From Hymenobacter baengnokdamensis (GTDB taxonomy: Bacteria > Bacteroidota > Bacteroidia > Cytophagales > Hymenobacteraceae), in contig NZ_CP044285.1 in the NCBI RefSeq assembly GCF_008728635.1, forward strand, positions 930,001-994,000: a stretch of 64,000 nt of DNA, read 5' to 3'. Below, piece after piece: positions 16,674 to 25,387 of the stretch. Below the pieces are notes generated by a model, which was given only the letters and a program-made list of their open reading frames with translations, made no database searches and had not been told where the DNA came from. The first letter of the stretch is position 1. Each line of letters begins with the position of its first letter. The position numbers were made by a program, and so were the translations under genes.

Positions 16674-17203
16674 TGCCTAGCCGCCACACTCCTTCTCACC
16701 GCTTGCTGCTACAACTGCTGGTGGCTGCGCAGGTGCTCTACGTGCTGGGCGTGGCCGCTGCCGGCTACGCCACCACGGCCTACGGCCAGCATATCGCCCT
16801 CACTACCAAGCCTGTCGATTTGCACGGCATACCATACGAGAGCTACGTGCGCCTGCGCTACGATGCTGCCGAAGTGCCCCTCACGGCCTGGCAGGGAGCT
16901 GCCGCCCCGCGGCCTCGACAAGGAATATATGTTTTATTGAATATTGCGGCCGATAGCCTCGCCACCGTGGCCAGCGTGTACGATACTGCGCCGCGGCCCG
17001 CCGCCGGCCAGGCCGTGCTGCGCGGCTGGGTTACCGACGTTTACGCTCATACGCTGGGGTTGCGCTACAACCTGGAGCGCTACTACGTGCCCGGCGACAG
17101 CCCCCTGCGCCTCGTCAAAACCGGCCCCGCGCTGCGGGTGCAGGTCAGCATTGCGCCCTGGGGCCAGGCCCGTATTGAGTCGGTGCGGCTGCTCCGGCAG
17201 TAG
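16673..17203 (+). CDS. GDYXXLXY domain protein
   Basis: A 176-residue protein with one N-terminal membrane anchor (LLLQLLVAAQVLYVLGVAAAGY) and a periplasmic remainder. The name-giving motif appears in diverged form as ESYVRLRY near residues 57-64, followed by the typical QGIYVLLNIAADSLATVASVY. It is coupled to the DUF2157 gene by a TGATG overlap. The two are likely to form a membrane complex of unknown role. An inverted repeat of TGTTAAAA (17228-17235 and 17259-17266) lies downstream but is too weak to call a terminator. Confidence 0.82.
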   Translation: MPSRHTPSHRLLLQLLVAAQVLYVLGVAAAGYATTAYGQHIALTTKPVDLHGIPYESYVRLRYDAAEVPLTAWQGAAAPRPRQGIYVLLNIAADSLATVASVYDTAPRPAAGQAVLRGWVTDVYAHTLGLRYNLERYYVPGDSPLRLVKTGPALRVQVSIAPWGQARIESVRLLRQ

Positions 17204-17295
17204 CGTGCTTTCCTGGCAAGAGTTCAGTGTTAAAATACGTATGCTAACCGTGAAGCCGTTTTAACATTGCGAATAAACTTATTCTGCGCCTTGCC

Positions 17296-17886
17296 TTACC
17301 GAAAATTCCACACCCCGTTCGGCGTCAGGCAGGCGTGCAGCGGCACATCGGTGGGCAGCACGTCGGCCAGCGCGGGCACTGGTGTCTCAGTCAGAATATT
17401 CAACCCGATGAATAGTGTGCCCGGTCGGCACTGCGCCAGAAAACGGTCGTAGAACCCTCCGCCGTAGCCTACGCGCTGGCCCAGCTGGTCACAGGCCAGC
17501 AGCGGTACCAGCACCGCGTCGAGCTGCGCGGGTACCACTTCGGTAGTTGGGTTGGCCAGCGGCTCCGGAATGCCCCAGCGGTTGGGAAGTAGCCGTGTTT
17601 CAGAAGTTAATTCGTAGTGCTTCAGTGAAATACTATCGGCCTGCACTACGGGCGCTGCTAAGCGCGGACGTAACTTCTGGTCCCAAATCTGGCGAATAAT
17701 AAGCCAGGTATCCGGCTCATTTTTGCTGAGCAGCGGCAGAAACAGGTGCAGCCAGCGCCACTCAGCTACCGGAAAATTTTGGAAAAGCTGGTCGCGCAGC
17801 GCTTCGCTACGCTGGCTTACTTCGGCCGGCGTCAGAGCCTGGCGGCGGGCTAGCGCGGCGCGGCGCAGGGCGGCTTTAGTTGGCAT
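17296..17886 (-). CDS. 5-formyltetrahydrofolate cyclo-ligase
   Basis: A 196-residue folate-salvage enzyme (YgfA/MTHFS family) that uses ATP to convert 5-formyl-THF to 5,10-methenyl-THF. The N-terminus KAALRRAALARRQALTP provides the phosphate-binding basic residues, and the hallmark QRVGYGGGFYDRFLAQ near residue 140 is intact. The C-terminus HACLTPNGVW fits the family. The ATG at 17886 gives normal length. Confidence 0.94.
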   Translation of the reverse strand: MPTKAALRRAALARRQALTPAEVSQRSEALRDQLFQNFPVAEWRWLHLFLPLLSKNEPDTWLIIRQIWDQKLRPRLAAPVVQADSISLKHYELTSETRLLPNRWGIPEPLANPTTEVVPAQLDAVLVPLLACDQLGQRVGYGGGFYDRFLAQCRPGTLFIGLNILTETPVPALADVLPTDVPLHACLTPNGVWNFR

Positions 17887-17979
17887 AAGTCTATGCTGGC
17901 CTCGTTTAGGGTCAGCCGGAAGTAGTAAAAGGCTTGCTCTTGCACCTTGAGCGCCGCTACTGGTATAGTCACACGAGTC

Positions 17980-19602
17980 CTACCCTTCCTGCACCACCGC
18001 AAACTCCAGCTTCAGCGGCTCGAAGCAGGTAATTAGCTGCTCGATAAAGCCGGGGTTGTTAATCAAAATACTGAGCACGTTGTCTGTCCGCTCCTGCAAG
18101 CCGCCTTCCGGAAACAGCTTGTCTTTAAGCGCCGAAAGCTGCGCATAAGCCGTTTCGTGCCTGGCTTCGGCGGCTTTGCTGAGGCGCTTTTCGAGGCCGG
18201 CCAGGCTGCCGGCGGCTTTCTGGGCTTCGGCGGCGACGGTTTTTACCAGCGTGGGGTCGAGGCGCTGGGCCAGCTCCTGTACCTGCTGAAAAGCGGCGGC
18301 CAGCGCCTGCTGCTGGGCTGCCAGGCTTATTTCCTCCTGGCCTAGCTGCGCGCCCACCTGCTTTTTCAGCTCGGCCAGCGGCTTGAAGATGTCGGGGGCG
18401 GTGAGGCCCAGCTTGGCCAGCTTGCCGGCATTGGCGCGGCTCAGGTACATGGCCGAGTTGCGGGGCAGCACAATCGGGTAGGGCACCCCAAAGGCTGCAA
18501 ACACGTCCTTGAGCTGAAACCAGTACGCCACTTCGGCCCCGCCGCCGATGTAGGCGAGATTGGGCAATAGCATTTCCTGGTACACCGGCCGCAGCACTAC
18601 GTTGGGGCTGAAGCGCTCGGGCTCGCTTTCGGCCAGGGCCAGCAGCTCGGCCTGCGAGTGGCAGCGGGCGGTGCCCCGCACCGTTACCTGGGTGCAGTCG
18701 GCACCGGGCGCGGCGTCGGGCTCCAGGCGCTCACGCTTGCCTTCATCGGTGAGAAAGAACAAGTTGAGCGGCCGCGAATACACCTGCGGCTTGTAGCCGG
18801 CCGTAGTGAGGCGGGCGTTAGTGGCCTGTACGGCCTGGTTGGAAGCCTGCTGCTGAATCTCCTGCCGGAGCAGTGGGCGCAGGGCCTGCTTGAGCGCCGG
18901 CCGGTCGGCATCAATACAAACCAGGCCGTAGTCGGCAAACAGGCTCGTGGCCAGGCGGCGCGTGGCCGCGCTTAATGTATTAGCATTTTCATATGCTTCG
19001 CGGAAGGCAGCCGGTACCTCGGGCGGCAGCTGGCTCAGTAATTCTTCCTCGAAGCCCGTGAGGGGCAGGCGGCCCACCGGCCCGCCCAGGCTGGCTGCGC
19101 CGGCCGGCCCCGCCCAGCTATAGGTTTTGCCAAACAGCTGAAAGTGATTTATTTCGGCAAAGTCGTGGTCTTCTGTAGCCAGCCAGTACACCGGCACGAA
19201 ATCGTAGAGCGGGTAGGCAGCCTTCAGCTCCTGGCTCAGCTTGATGGCCGAAATTATCTTGTAGATAAAGTAGAGCGGACCAGTAAATAAATTGAGCTGG
19301 TGGCCGGTCGTGATGGTAAACGTTGTGTTGCGGGCTAGCAATTCGAGGTTGGCGGCTACGGCCGGGGGCGCAGAGTTTCCAAGCTCGGCGTACTGGGCAT
19401 GCAGGTCGGCCACCAGGCGCTGGCGGGCTTCGGGCGAGTAGGCAGCCTGCTTTTCCTCGATTTGCGCCTGAAAAGCAGTGAGTTCGGGGAAGCGATGGTA
19501 AAAGGGCGCCAGCGCCGGCTTGCGGGCCAGGTAATCGGTAAGCAGGCCCGAAAATGCGCCGGTAGCAGCGTAGGGGAGGGTAGTACAGTCGGCAGCGGCC
19601 AT
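17980..19602 (-). CDS. bshC: Bacillithiol biosynthesis cysteine-adding enzyme BshC
   Basis: A 540-residue enzyme that adds cysteine to glucosamine-malate in the last step of bacillithiol synthesis. Family segments are ITTGHQLNLFTGPLYFIYK at 98-116, PVYWLATEDHDFAEINHF at 137-154 and the later NLAYIGGGAEVAYW with LPRNSAMYLSRANA. A coiled-coil stretch rich in Ala, Gln and Glu near residues 410-490 matches the BshC coiled-coil domain. The gene is not next to bshA or bshB here; ytxJ and ypdA, which act with bacillithiol, lie 18 and 33 kb away. A weak TTTACTATGTT sequence upstream (minus strand, near 19705) partly resembles the motif found before ytxJ and ypdA. Confidence 0.95.
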   Translation of the reverse strand: MAAADCTTLPYAATGAFSGLLTDYLARKPALAPFYHRFPELTAFQAQIEEKQAAYSPEARQRLVADLHAQYAELGNSAPPAVAANLELLARNTTFTITTGHQLNLFTGPLYFIYKIISAIKLSQELKAAYPLYDFVPVYWLATEDHDFAEINHFQLFGKTYSWAGPAGAASLGGPVGRLPLTGFEEELLSQLPPEVPAAFREAYENANTLSAATRRLATSLFADYGLVCIDADRPALKQALRPLLRQEIQQQASNQAVQATNARLTTAGYKPQVYSRPLNLFFLTDEGKRERLEPDAAPGADCTQVTVRGTARCHSQAELLALAESEPERFSPNVVLRPVYQEMLLPNLAYIGGGAEVAYWFQLKDVFAAFGVPYPIVLPRNSAMYLSRANAGKLAKLGLTAPDIFKPLAELKKQVGAQLGQEEISLAAQQQALAAAFQQVQELAQRLDPTLVKTVAAEAQKAAGSLAGLEKRLSKAAEARHETAYAQLSALKDKLFPEGGLQERTDNVLSILINNPGFIEQLITCFEPLKLEFAVVQEG

Positions 19603-19786
19603 GAGCGCAGGGAAAAGTGAGCGCGAAATTCAGCCCAAAACCCGGCGCGGCCCGAAAAGTTGGAAAGCAGGCCGGCGGACAAAGTGAAGTAGCGGGGCGA
19701 ACATAGTAAATTACCGCCGTTCAGGAGTAAGCTCCTAAATATTTTGGTGGCCGCTGGCTATCCCCACGCTTTCTTTTTCTTGCTCT

Positions 19787-22700
19787 ATGTCCAAACCTTA
19801 CTTTTGGCTGGTGTTGCTGCTTGGCAGCGGTGCAGCACATGCGCAGGCCCCCACTGCCGAAACCTTGCTGCTGCGCGAGCCCGCCCTGAGCCGCGACAAG
19901 CTGGCCTTCAGCTACGCCGGCGATATCTGGCTGGCCAACCGCGACGGCTCTAATCCACAGCGCCTGACGGTGGGGCCGGGCGTCGAAACCAACCCGCACT
20001 TCTCGCCCGATGGCCAGTGGCTGGCCTACACCGGCGACTACGACCGCAACCCCGACGTGTACGTGGTGGCCGTGAGTGGCGGGCAGCCGCGCCGGCTCAC
20101 CTGGCACCCCTCGGCCGATGTGGTGCGCGACTGGTCGCCCGACGGTAAAAGCATCCTCTTCAGCAGCTCGCAGGAGGCGTACGCGCGGTCGCTCCAGCTC
20201 TTTACGGTGCCGGTGGCGGGGGGACTGCCCACGCGGCTGCCCCTGCTGATGGGCGAGAAAGGCAGCTATTCGCCCGACGGCAAGCGCTTGGCGCACACGC
20301 ATATCACCAATCCTACTACCACCTGGAAGCACTACCGCGGCGGCCAGACCGGCCCCATCTGGCTTACCGACCTGCAAACGCTGACTACGGAAGAGATACC
20401 CCACGAAAATGCGACCGATACCAGCCCGCTGTGGCTGGGCGGGAAGGTGTATTTTCTGAGCGACCGCCAGCGCACCAACAACGTGTTTGCCTACGACCTG
20501 GCCACGAAAAAAGTGGAGCAACTGACCCACCATTCCGATTACGACGTGAAGGCGCTCAGCGGCTTCGGCAGCGAGCTGGTGTACGAGCAGGCCGGGCGGC
20601 TGCATCTGCTCAATACGACTGATGGGCGGGTAAATGACTTGAAAATCAGCATCTCGCCGGAAGTATTGGCCCTGCGCCCGCAGTACCGCAACGTGGCCCC
20701 GATGGTACGCAGCACCGCCATTTCGCCTACCGGCATGCGGGCTGTGGTGGAGGCGCGGGGCGATATTTTCACGGTACCCGCCAAAAAGGGCGAGAGCCGC
20801 AACCTAACCCATTCCGACGGCGCGCACGAGCGCTACCCGGCGTGGTCGCCCGACGGTACGCGCATCGCCTACGTCTCCGATGCCAGCGGCGAATACCAAT
20901 TGATGGTGCAGGACCAGCGGGGCACCAGGCCCGCCCAGAGCTATTCGCTGGGGCCGCCCTCTTTCTATTTCCACCCGCGGTGGTCGCCCGACAGCCGAAA
21001 AATTGCCTATACCGATAAAAAGCTGACCCTCTGGTACCTCGACCTGGCCAGCAGGAAGCCCGTGCGCATCGCCAGCGATACCTACGGCCCCCTCACCAAC
21101 GACGACGCACTGGCCCCGGCGTGGTCGCCCGATGCGCAGTGGATAGCCTACTCGCAGCTGATGCCCAACCACTTGCGTACGGTGTACGTGTATCATCTGC
21201 CCAGCGGGCGGCGCTTTGCCATCAGCGATGGCCGCAGCGATGCAACTACGCCGGCTTTCAGCCGCGATGGCAAGTACCTGTTTTTCACGGCCAGTACCGA
21301 TGTAGGCCTGCGCACTACCTGGCTCGATATGACTTCCTACGACCGCGTGAGCAAGCGCACGCTCTACGTGGCCGTGCTCAATAAGCAGGATGCCTCACCC
21401 TTTGCGCCCCAGAGCGACGAGGAAAAGGGCGCGGCCAGCAAGCCCGACTCGGTTGCAGTGGGCAAGCCCGTCGGCAATCGTACGCCCAAAGTGGCGGTGC
21501 AAGACCTGAAAGTGGCCGTGAAGGAGACAAAGGCGCAGAAGCCGGCGGCCGTAAAAGTTGTTATCGACACGGCCGGGCTGGGGCAGCGCATTCTGGTAGT
21601 GCCCGGCACGGCCGTGGGCGACCTGAGCGCCGTGCAGGCCGCCGATGGCGATAAGCTGTTTTATATGGAGCAGCAGCCAGCTGGTGCCGCGGCCGGGCCC
21701 GACGCAGCGACCCCCCTGCCCACCAGGCGCCTGCACCGGTTTGATATGCAGACGCGTAAGGATGAGGTATTTATGTCGGACCTAAGCGACTACTCGCTGA
21801 GCGCCGATGGCAAGAAAATTCTCTATTCGGCGCCGCACGACAGCTACGGCATTGTGGAAACGGCCGGTAAGCCCGCGGCTGGTGATGGCAAGCTGGCCAT
21901 GACGGCCCTCGATGCTTACATCGACCCGCGCCACGAGTGGGAGCAGATGTTCAATGAAGTATGGCGTCTGGAGCGCGACTACTTCTACGATGCCAACATG
22001 CACGGCCTCGACTGGGCCGCGACCAGGAAGAAATACGCCGTTTTTCTGCCCTACGTGGCGCACCGTGCCGACCTCAACTACCTCTTTGCCGAGATGATGG
22101 GCGAAATGGTGGTCGGCCACAACTACGTGAGCGGCGGCGACATGCCCGCGCTGCAAGCTAACCCGGTAGGCTTGCTGGGCGCTGACTATGAGGTAGTAGA
22201 CAACCACTACCGCTTTAAGCGGGTGTTCAACGGCGAGAATTTCAATCCCAGTCTGCGCGCCCCGCTCACCGGCCCCGGCGTAAGTGTGCAGGCCGGCGAC
22301 TACCTGCTGGCCGTGAACAACCGCCCCCTGCACGGCACCGACAACGTGTACAGCTTCTTTGAGAATACCGTGGGGAAGCAACTCACGCTCACCGTCAATA
22401 GCAAGCCCACCCTGCAAGGGGCCCGCGAGGTAACGGTGGTGCCCGTGGCCAGCGAAGCTACCCTGCGCCGCATCGACTGGGTAGAGGGCAACCGTCGCAA
22501 AGTCGATGAGCTGACCCACGGCCGGGTGGCCTACGTGTACCTGCCCAACACCAGCGCCGAGGGCTACGAGTTCTTCAACCGCTATTATTTCAGTCAGCTC
22601 GATAAAGAAGCCGTCATTGTAGACGAGCGCTTCAACGGCGGCGGCTTCGTGGCCGACTACATCCTCGACCTGCTCAATCGGCCGCTGCTCAGCTACTGGG

Positions 22701-23131
22701 CCCCGCGTGAGGGCAAGGCATTTACCTCACCCGGAGCGTCTATCTACGGGCCTAAGGTAATGCTGGTGAATGAGTTTGCCGGGTCGGGCGGCGATGCGCT
22801 GCCGGCATTCTTCCGGCGGCGCGGGCTGGGCACCATCGTGGGTAAGCGCACCTGGGGTGGCCTGGTGGGCATTTCGGGCTACCCCGTGCTGCTGGATGGT
22901 GGCACCGTCACCTCACCCAGCTTCGGCATCTACAGCCCCGATGGCAAGTGGGAAATCGAAAATCAGGGCGTGCCGCCCGATATCGAAGTAGACGTGCGGC
23001 CCGCCGACACGCAGAACGGAGCCGACCCGCAGCTCGCCAAGGCCGTGGAAGTTATTCTGAGCGATTTGCAGAAACAGTCGTTTAAGCCGCTGCCCATTCC
23101 GGTCCAGCACCCGACGCGGGCGGCGGAGTAG
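19787..23131 (+). CDS. Tricorn-type S41 protease with N-terminal beta-propeller
   Basis: A 1114-residue exported protease. A signal peptide ends near GAAHAQA. Residues 30-520 contain WD40-like PD40 beta-propeller repeats, seen as repeated FSPDGQWLAY, WSPDGTRIAY and WSPDSRKIAY units. A Lys/Ala-rich linker (about 545-620) and a small beta domain precede the S41 core. A PDZ-like part is around 830-900. The catalytic region contains VIVDERFNGGGF and EFAGSGGDALP with Ser1000 as the likely nucleophile, followed by GKRTWGGLVG. This is the Tricorn/TRI family, which degrades peptides. A long palindrome downstream (23167-23262) separates it from rimO. Confidence 0.92.
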   Translation: MSKPYFWLVLLLGSGAAHAQAPTAETLLLREPALSRDKLAFSYAGDIWLANRDGSNPQRLTVGPGVETNPHFSPDGQWLAYTGDYDRNPDVYVVAVSGGQPRRLTWHPSADVVRDWSPDGKSILFSSSQEAYARSLQLFTVPVAGGLPTRLPLLMGEKGSYSPDGKRLAHTHITNPTTTWKHYRGGQTGPIWLTDLQTLTTEEIPHENATDTSPLWLGGKVYFLSDRQRTNNVFAYDLATKKVEQLTHHSDYDVKALSGFGSELVYEQAGRLHLLNTTDGRVNDLKISISPEVLALRPQYRNVAPMVRSTAISPTGMRAVVEARGDIFTVPAKKGESRNLTHSDGAHERYPAWSPDGTRIAYVSDASGEYQLMVQDQRGTRPAQSYSLGPPSFYFHPRWSPDSRKIAYTDKKLTLWYLDLASRKPVRIASDTYGPLTNDDALAPAWSPDAQWIAYSQLMPNHLRTVYVYHLPSGRRFAISDGRSDATTPAFSRDGKYLFFTASTDVGLRTTWLDMTSYDRVSKRTLYVAVLNKQDASPFAPQSDEEKGAASKPDSVAVGKPVGNRTPKVAVQDLKVAVKETKAQKPAAVKVVIDTAGLGQRILVVPGTAVGDLSAVQAADGDKLFYMEQQPAGAAAGPDAATPLPTRRLHRFDMQTRKDEVFMSDLSDYSLSADGKKILYSAPHDSYGIVETAGKPAAGDGKLAMTALDAYIDPRHEWEQMFNEVWRLERDYFYDANMHGLDWAATRKKYAVFLPYVAHRADLNYLFAEMMGEMVVGHNYVSGGDMPALQANPVGLLGADYEVVDNHYRFKRVFNGENFNPSLRAPLTGPGVSVQAGDYLLAVNNRPLHGTDNVYSFFENTVGKQLTLTVNSKPTLQGAREVTVVPVASEATLRRIDWVEGNRRKVDELTHGRVAYVYLPNTSAEGYEFFNRYYFSQLDKEAVIVDERFNGGGFVADYILDLLNRPLLSYWAPREGKAFTSPGASIYGPKVMLVNEFAGSGGDALPAFFRRRGLGTIVGKRTWGGLVGISGYPVLLDGGTVTSPSFGIYSPDGKWEIENQGVPPDIEVDVRPADTQNGADPQLAKAVEVILSDLQKQSFKPLPIPVQHPTRAAE

Positions 23132-23166
23132 TAAGGGACTAATATAAAAATATTTATATAACTGAT

Positions 23167-23262
23167 AAAGAGCGTCCTGCTGAGCTTGTCGAAGCATTTC
23201 TGCCAAACGACCCCCGAGCGGCGTGGTAGAGCTGCTTCGACAAGCTCAGCAGGACGCTCTTT
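23167..23262. repeat. Perfect 30-bp inverted repeat (REP-like) between convergent genes
   Basis: Arms 23167-23196 and 23233-23262 are perfect reverse complements, each containing GAGCGTCCTGCTGAGCTTG and GTCGAAGCA, with a 36-base spacer. It lies between the tricorn-type protease stop and the rimO stop. The right arm ends in CTCTTT. It could act as a bidirectional terminator or mRNA-protecting hairpin and looks like one unit of a dispersed repeat family. Confidence 0.85.
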
Positions 23263-23289
23263 AAAGTAATGCGTCAGCAGTACCAGGAG

Positions 23290-24606
23290 CTAGCGCACTA
23301 CTTCCCCGTACAAGTCGAAGTCCGACGCGCCCGTGATGTGCACATGGGCAAAGCTGCCCTGCGGAATGTGCAGGTCGTTGGTAGCCAGCACCAGCACCTC
23401 ATTGTCGACCTCGGGCGAGTCGAACTCGGTGCGGCCCACGTAGTAGCCGCCTTCGAGGCGGTCGAAGAGCACCTTGTACGTCTGCCCCACGCGCGACTCG
23501 TTGTAGTCCAGCGAAATCTGCTGCTGAATCTCCATGATGCGGTCAGCGCGGGCCTGCTTCACCTCGGCGGGCACGTCGTCCACGAGGGTGTGCGAGTGGG
23601 TATTCTCTTCGTGCGAATACGTGAAGATACCCAGCCGCTCAAACTTCGACTCCTTCACGAACTCGCACAATTCCTCAAAGTCCTGCTCCGTTTCGCCGGG
23701 GTGGCCGGCAATGAGCGTGGTACGCAGTGCAATGCCCGGCACGCGGTCACGAATCTCGCGCACCAGCTCCCTGGTGCGGCGGCTGGTGATGCCCCGGCGC
23801 ATGGTTTTCAGCATGTTGTCCGAAATATGCTGCAAGGGCATGTCCAGGTAGCGGCAGATGTTGGCGCGTTCGCGCATCACATCCAAGGCCGCCAGCGGAA
23901 ACTGCGACGGGTAAGCGTATTGCAGCCGTATCCAGTCGAGGCCGGGCACGTCGCTCAGGCGCTCCAGCAGCTCGGGCAGCTTGCGCTCGCCGTAGGCTTG
24001 CAGGCCGTAGTAGGTCAGGTCCTGGGCGATGAGAATCAGCTCTTTGGTGCCCATGCTCACGAGGCGCCTGGCCTCGGTCACGAGGTCTTCCATCGGGCGG
24101 TCGACGTGCTTGCCGCGCATCAGCGGGATGGCGCAAAACGAGCACGGCCGGTTGCAGCCTTCGGCAATCTTGAAGTAGGCGTAGTGCTTGGGCGTAGTCA
24201 GCAGGCGCTCGCCCACCAGCTCCTTTTTGTAGTCGGCCTCCAGCACTTTCAGCATCTGGGGCAACTCCAGGGTGCCGAAGTAGGCATCGACCTGCGGAAT
24301 CTCGACCTCCAGCTCGTCTTTGTAGCGCTGCGAGAGGCAGCCCGTAACATAGAGTTTTTCTAATTTTCCGGCCTCTTTCTCGTCCGCGTAGCGCAGAATG
24401 GTATCGATGCTCTCCTGCTTGGCGTTGTCGATAAAGCCACAGGTATTGATAATGACGATGTTGGCATCCGACTTCTTCGCCTCGTGCGTCACCAGAAAGT
24501 CGTTGGCCTTGAGCTGGCCCATCAGCACCTCACTATCGACGAGGTTTTTGGAGCAGCCCAGCGTGATAACGTTGACTTTATTCTGTTTAAGAGTTCTAAC
24601 TTTCAT
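23290..24606 (-). CDS. rimO: Ribosomal protein S12 methylthiotransferase RimO
   Basis: A 438-residue radical SAM enzyme that methylthiolates the conserved aspartate of ribosomal protein S12. The N-terminal MTTase domain supplies Cys18, Cys56 and Cys90 (TLGCSKN, NTCGFID, VTGC). The radical SAM cluster is C151-N-R-P-C155-S-F-C158. A C-terminal TRAM domain begins near VGQTYKVLFDRLEGG and ends with ITGASDFDLYGEV. The GCSKN and SDFDLYG features separate RimO from MiaB. The ATG at 24606 is chosen over an in-frame position at 24642 that lies in a repeat (24611-24652). Confidence 0.96.
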   Translation of the reverse strand: MKVRTLKQNKVNVITLGCSKNLVDSEVLMGQLKANDFLVTHEAKKSDANIVIINTCGFIDNAKQESIDTILRYADEKEAGKLEKLYVTGCLSQRYKDELEVEIPQVDAYFGTLELPQMLKVLEADYKKELVGERLLTTPKHYAYFKIAEGCNRPCSFCAIPLMRGKHVDRPMEDLVTEARRLVSMGTKELILIAQDLTYYGLQAYGERKLPELLERLSDVPGLDWIRLQYAYPSQFPLAALDVMRERANICRYLDMPLQHISDNMLKTMRRGITSRRTRELVREIRDRVPGIALRTTLIAGHPGETEQDFEELCEFVKESKFERLGIFTYSHEENTHSHTLVDDVPAEVKQARADRIMEIQQQISLDYNESRVGQTYKVLFDRLEGGYYVGRTEFDSPEVDNEVLVLATNDLHIPQGSFAHVHITGASDFDLYGEVVR

Positions 24607-24610
24607 AGAC

Positions 24611-24652
24611 CACGGAGTAGCACGGATTTTAGCGGATTTCACGGAGTTTGTG
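24611..24652. repeat. CGGATT-iteron repeat, single copy upstream of rimO
   Basis: The plus strand carries CACGGAGTAGCACGGATTTT, then AGCGGATTTCACGGAGTTTG. This is three or four spaced CGGATT/CGGAG units of the same type that forms the large inverted repeats at 41376-41532 and 57291-57492. Here only one arm is present, in the leader of rimO. Confidence 0.6.
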
Positions 24653-24725
24653 AACGGCGCTAGCAGACAATGCTTTTTTCTTTTAAGTTATTTTAGGGAG
24701 AATAGCTTGTTTAGCTGCCGCTGTG

Positions 24726-25346
24726 TTAGCGTAGTAAGCTCAGGGCGAAGCTGAAGCCGGGCAACACGTCTTCGCCGCTCAGGGTTTCTTCAAAGCTCTT
24801 GGCAATGCTCACCGAGCTGTCGGCGCGGTACACGCGGGCAGTTTCGGCTTTGGGGTCGAGCAGCCAGGCCAGGCGGCAGCCGTTGGCGATGTATTCCTGC
24901 ATTTTCAGCGCCATCTCCTCTACCGAGTCGGATGCGGATAATAGCTCTACCACAAACTCGGGGCACAGCGGCGGAAACTTACTGCGCTGGCTCTCAGAGA
25001 GTGCCTGCCAGGCGGCGGTGCTTACCCAGGCCGCATCGGGCGAGCGCACGGCCCCACTGGGCAGCCGGAAGCCGGTAGAGGAATCGAACACGCGGCCGAG
25101 GCGGCTTTGGCGGTTCCAGATGGTCAGGTCTGCGATAAGTTCGCTGTTGCGGCGACCCGTGTCGCCTCCGGTAAGGGCCATATAACTAATAGTGCCGTCG
25201 GCGAGGCGCTCAAACTTCAGCTGCGAGTTGGCTTGGCAAAAGGCGAAAAACTCGGCTTCCGTCATGCGCTGCAGACGCTCGGCCATGCCCATGTGCGTGC
25301 TGGGCTCCAACTCCTGGTCGGGGGCAAAGGGCAGGATGATACTCAT
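24726..25346 (-). CDS. Uma2 family (DUF820) restriction-endonuclease-fold protein
   Basis: A 206-residue protein of the Uma2 family, which has a PD-(D/E)xK nuclease-like fold. Characteristic parts are MTEAEFFAFCQ near 28, GGDTGRRNSELIADL near 60, RSPDAAWVS near 100 with the active-site Asp, PEFVVELLSASDSVEEMALKMQEY near 128-152, and NGCRLAWLLDPKAETARVYR near 155. The Glu of VVEL and the Lys of KMQEY complete the usual set. The biological role of the family is unclear and it is usually chromosomal. It lies between pheS and rimO on the same strand. Confidence 0.9.
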   Translation of the reverse strand: MSIILPFAPDQELEPSTHMGMAERLQRMTEAEFFAFCQANSQLKFERLADGTISYMALTGGDTGRRNSELIADLTIWNRQSRLGRVFDSSTGFRLPSGAVRSPDAAWVSTAAWQALSESQRSKFPPLCPEFVVELLSASDSVEEMALKMQEYIANGCRLAWLLDPKAETARVYRADSSVSIAKSFEETLSGEDVLPGFSFALSLLR

Positions 25347-25387
25347 GGCAAGACAAACAAAAAGTGAGCACTGGCTGGTTCGGCTGC

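Noticed and set aside
17228..17266. Terminator between the GDYXXLXY gene and the cyclo-ligase gene
   Set aside because: TGTTAAAA/TTTTAACA arms are short, AT-rich and 23 bases apart; predicted stability is low.
23269..24363. 364-codon open frame antisense to rimO
   Set aside because: rimO is certain from its cluster motifs; the antisense frame is a composition artefact.
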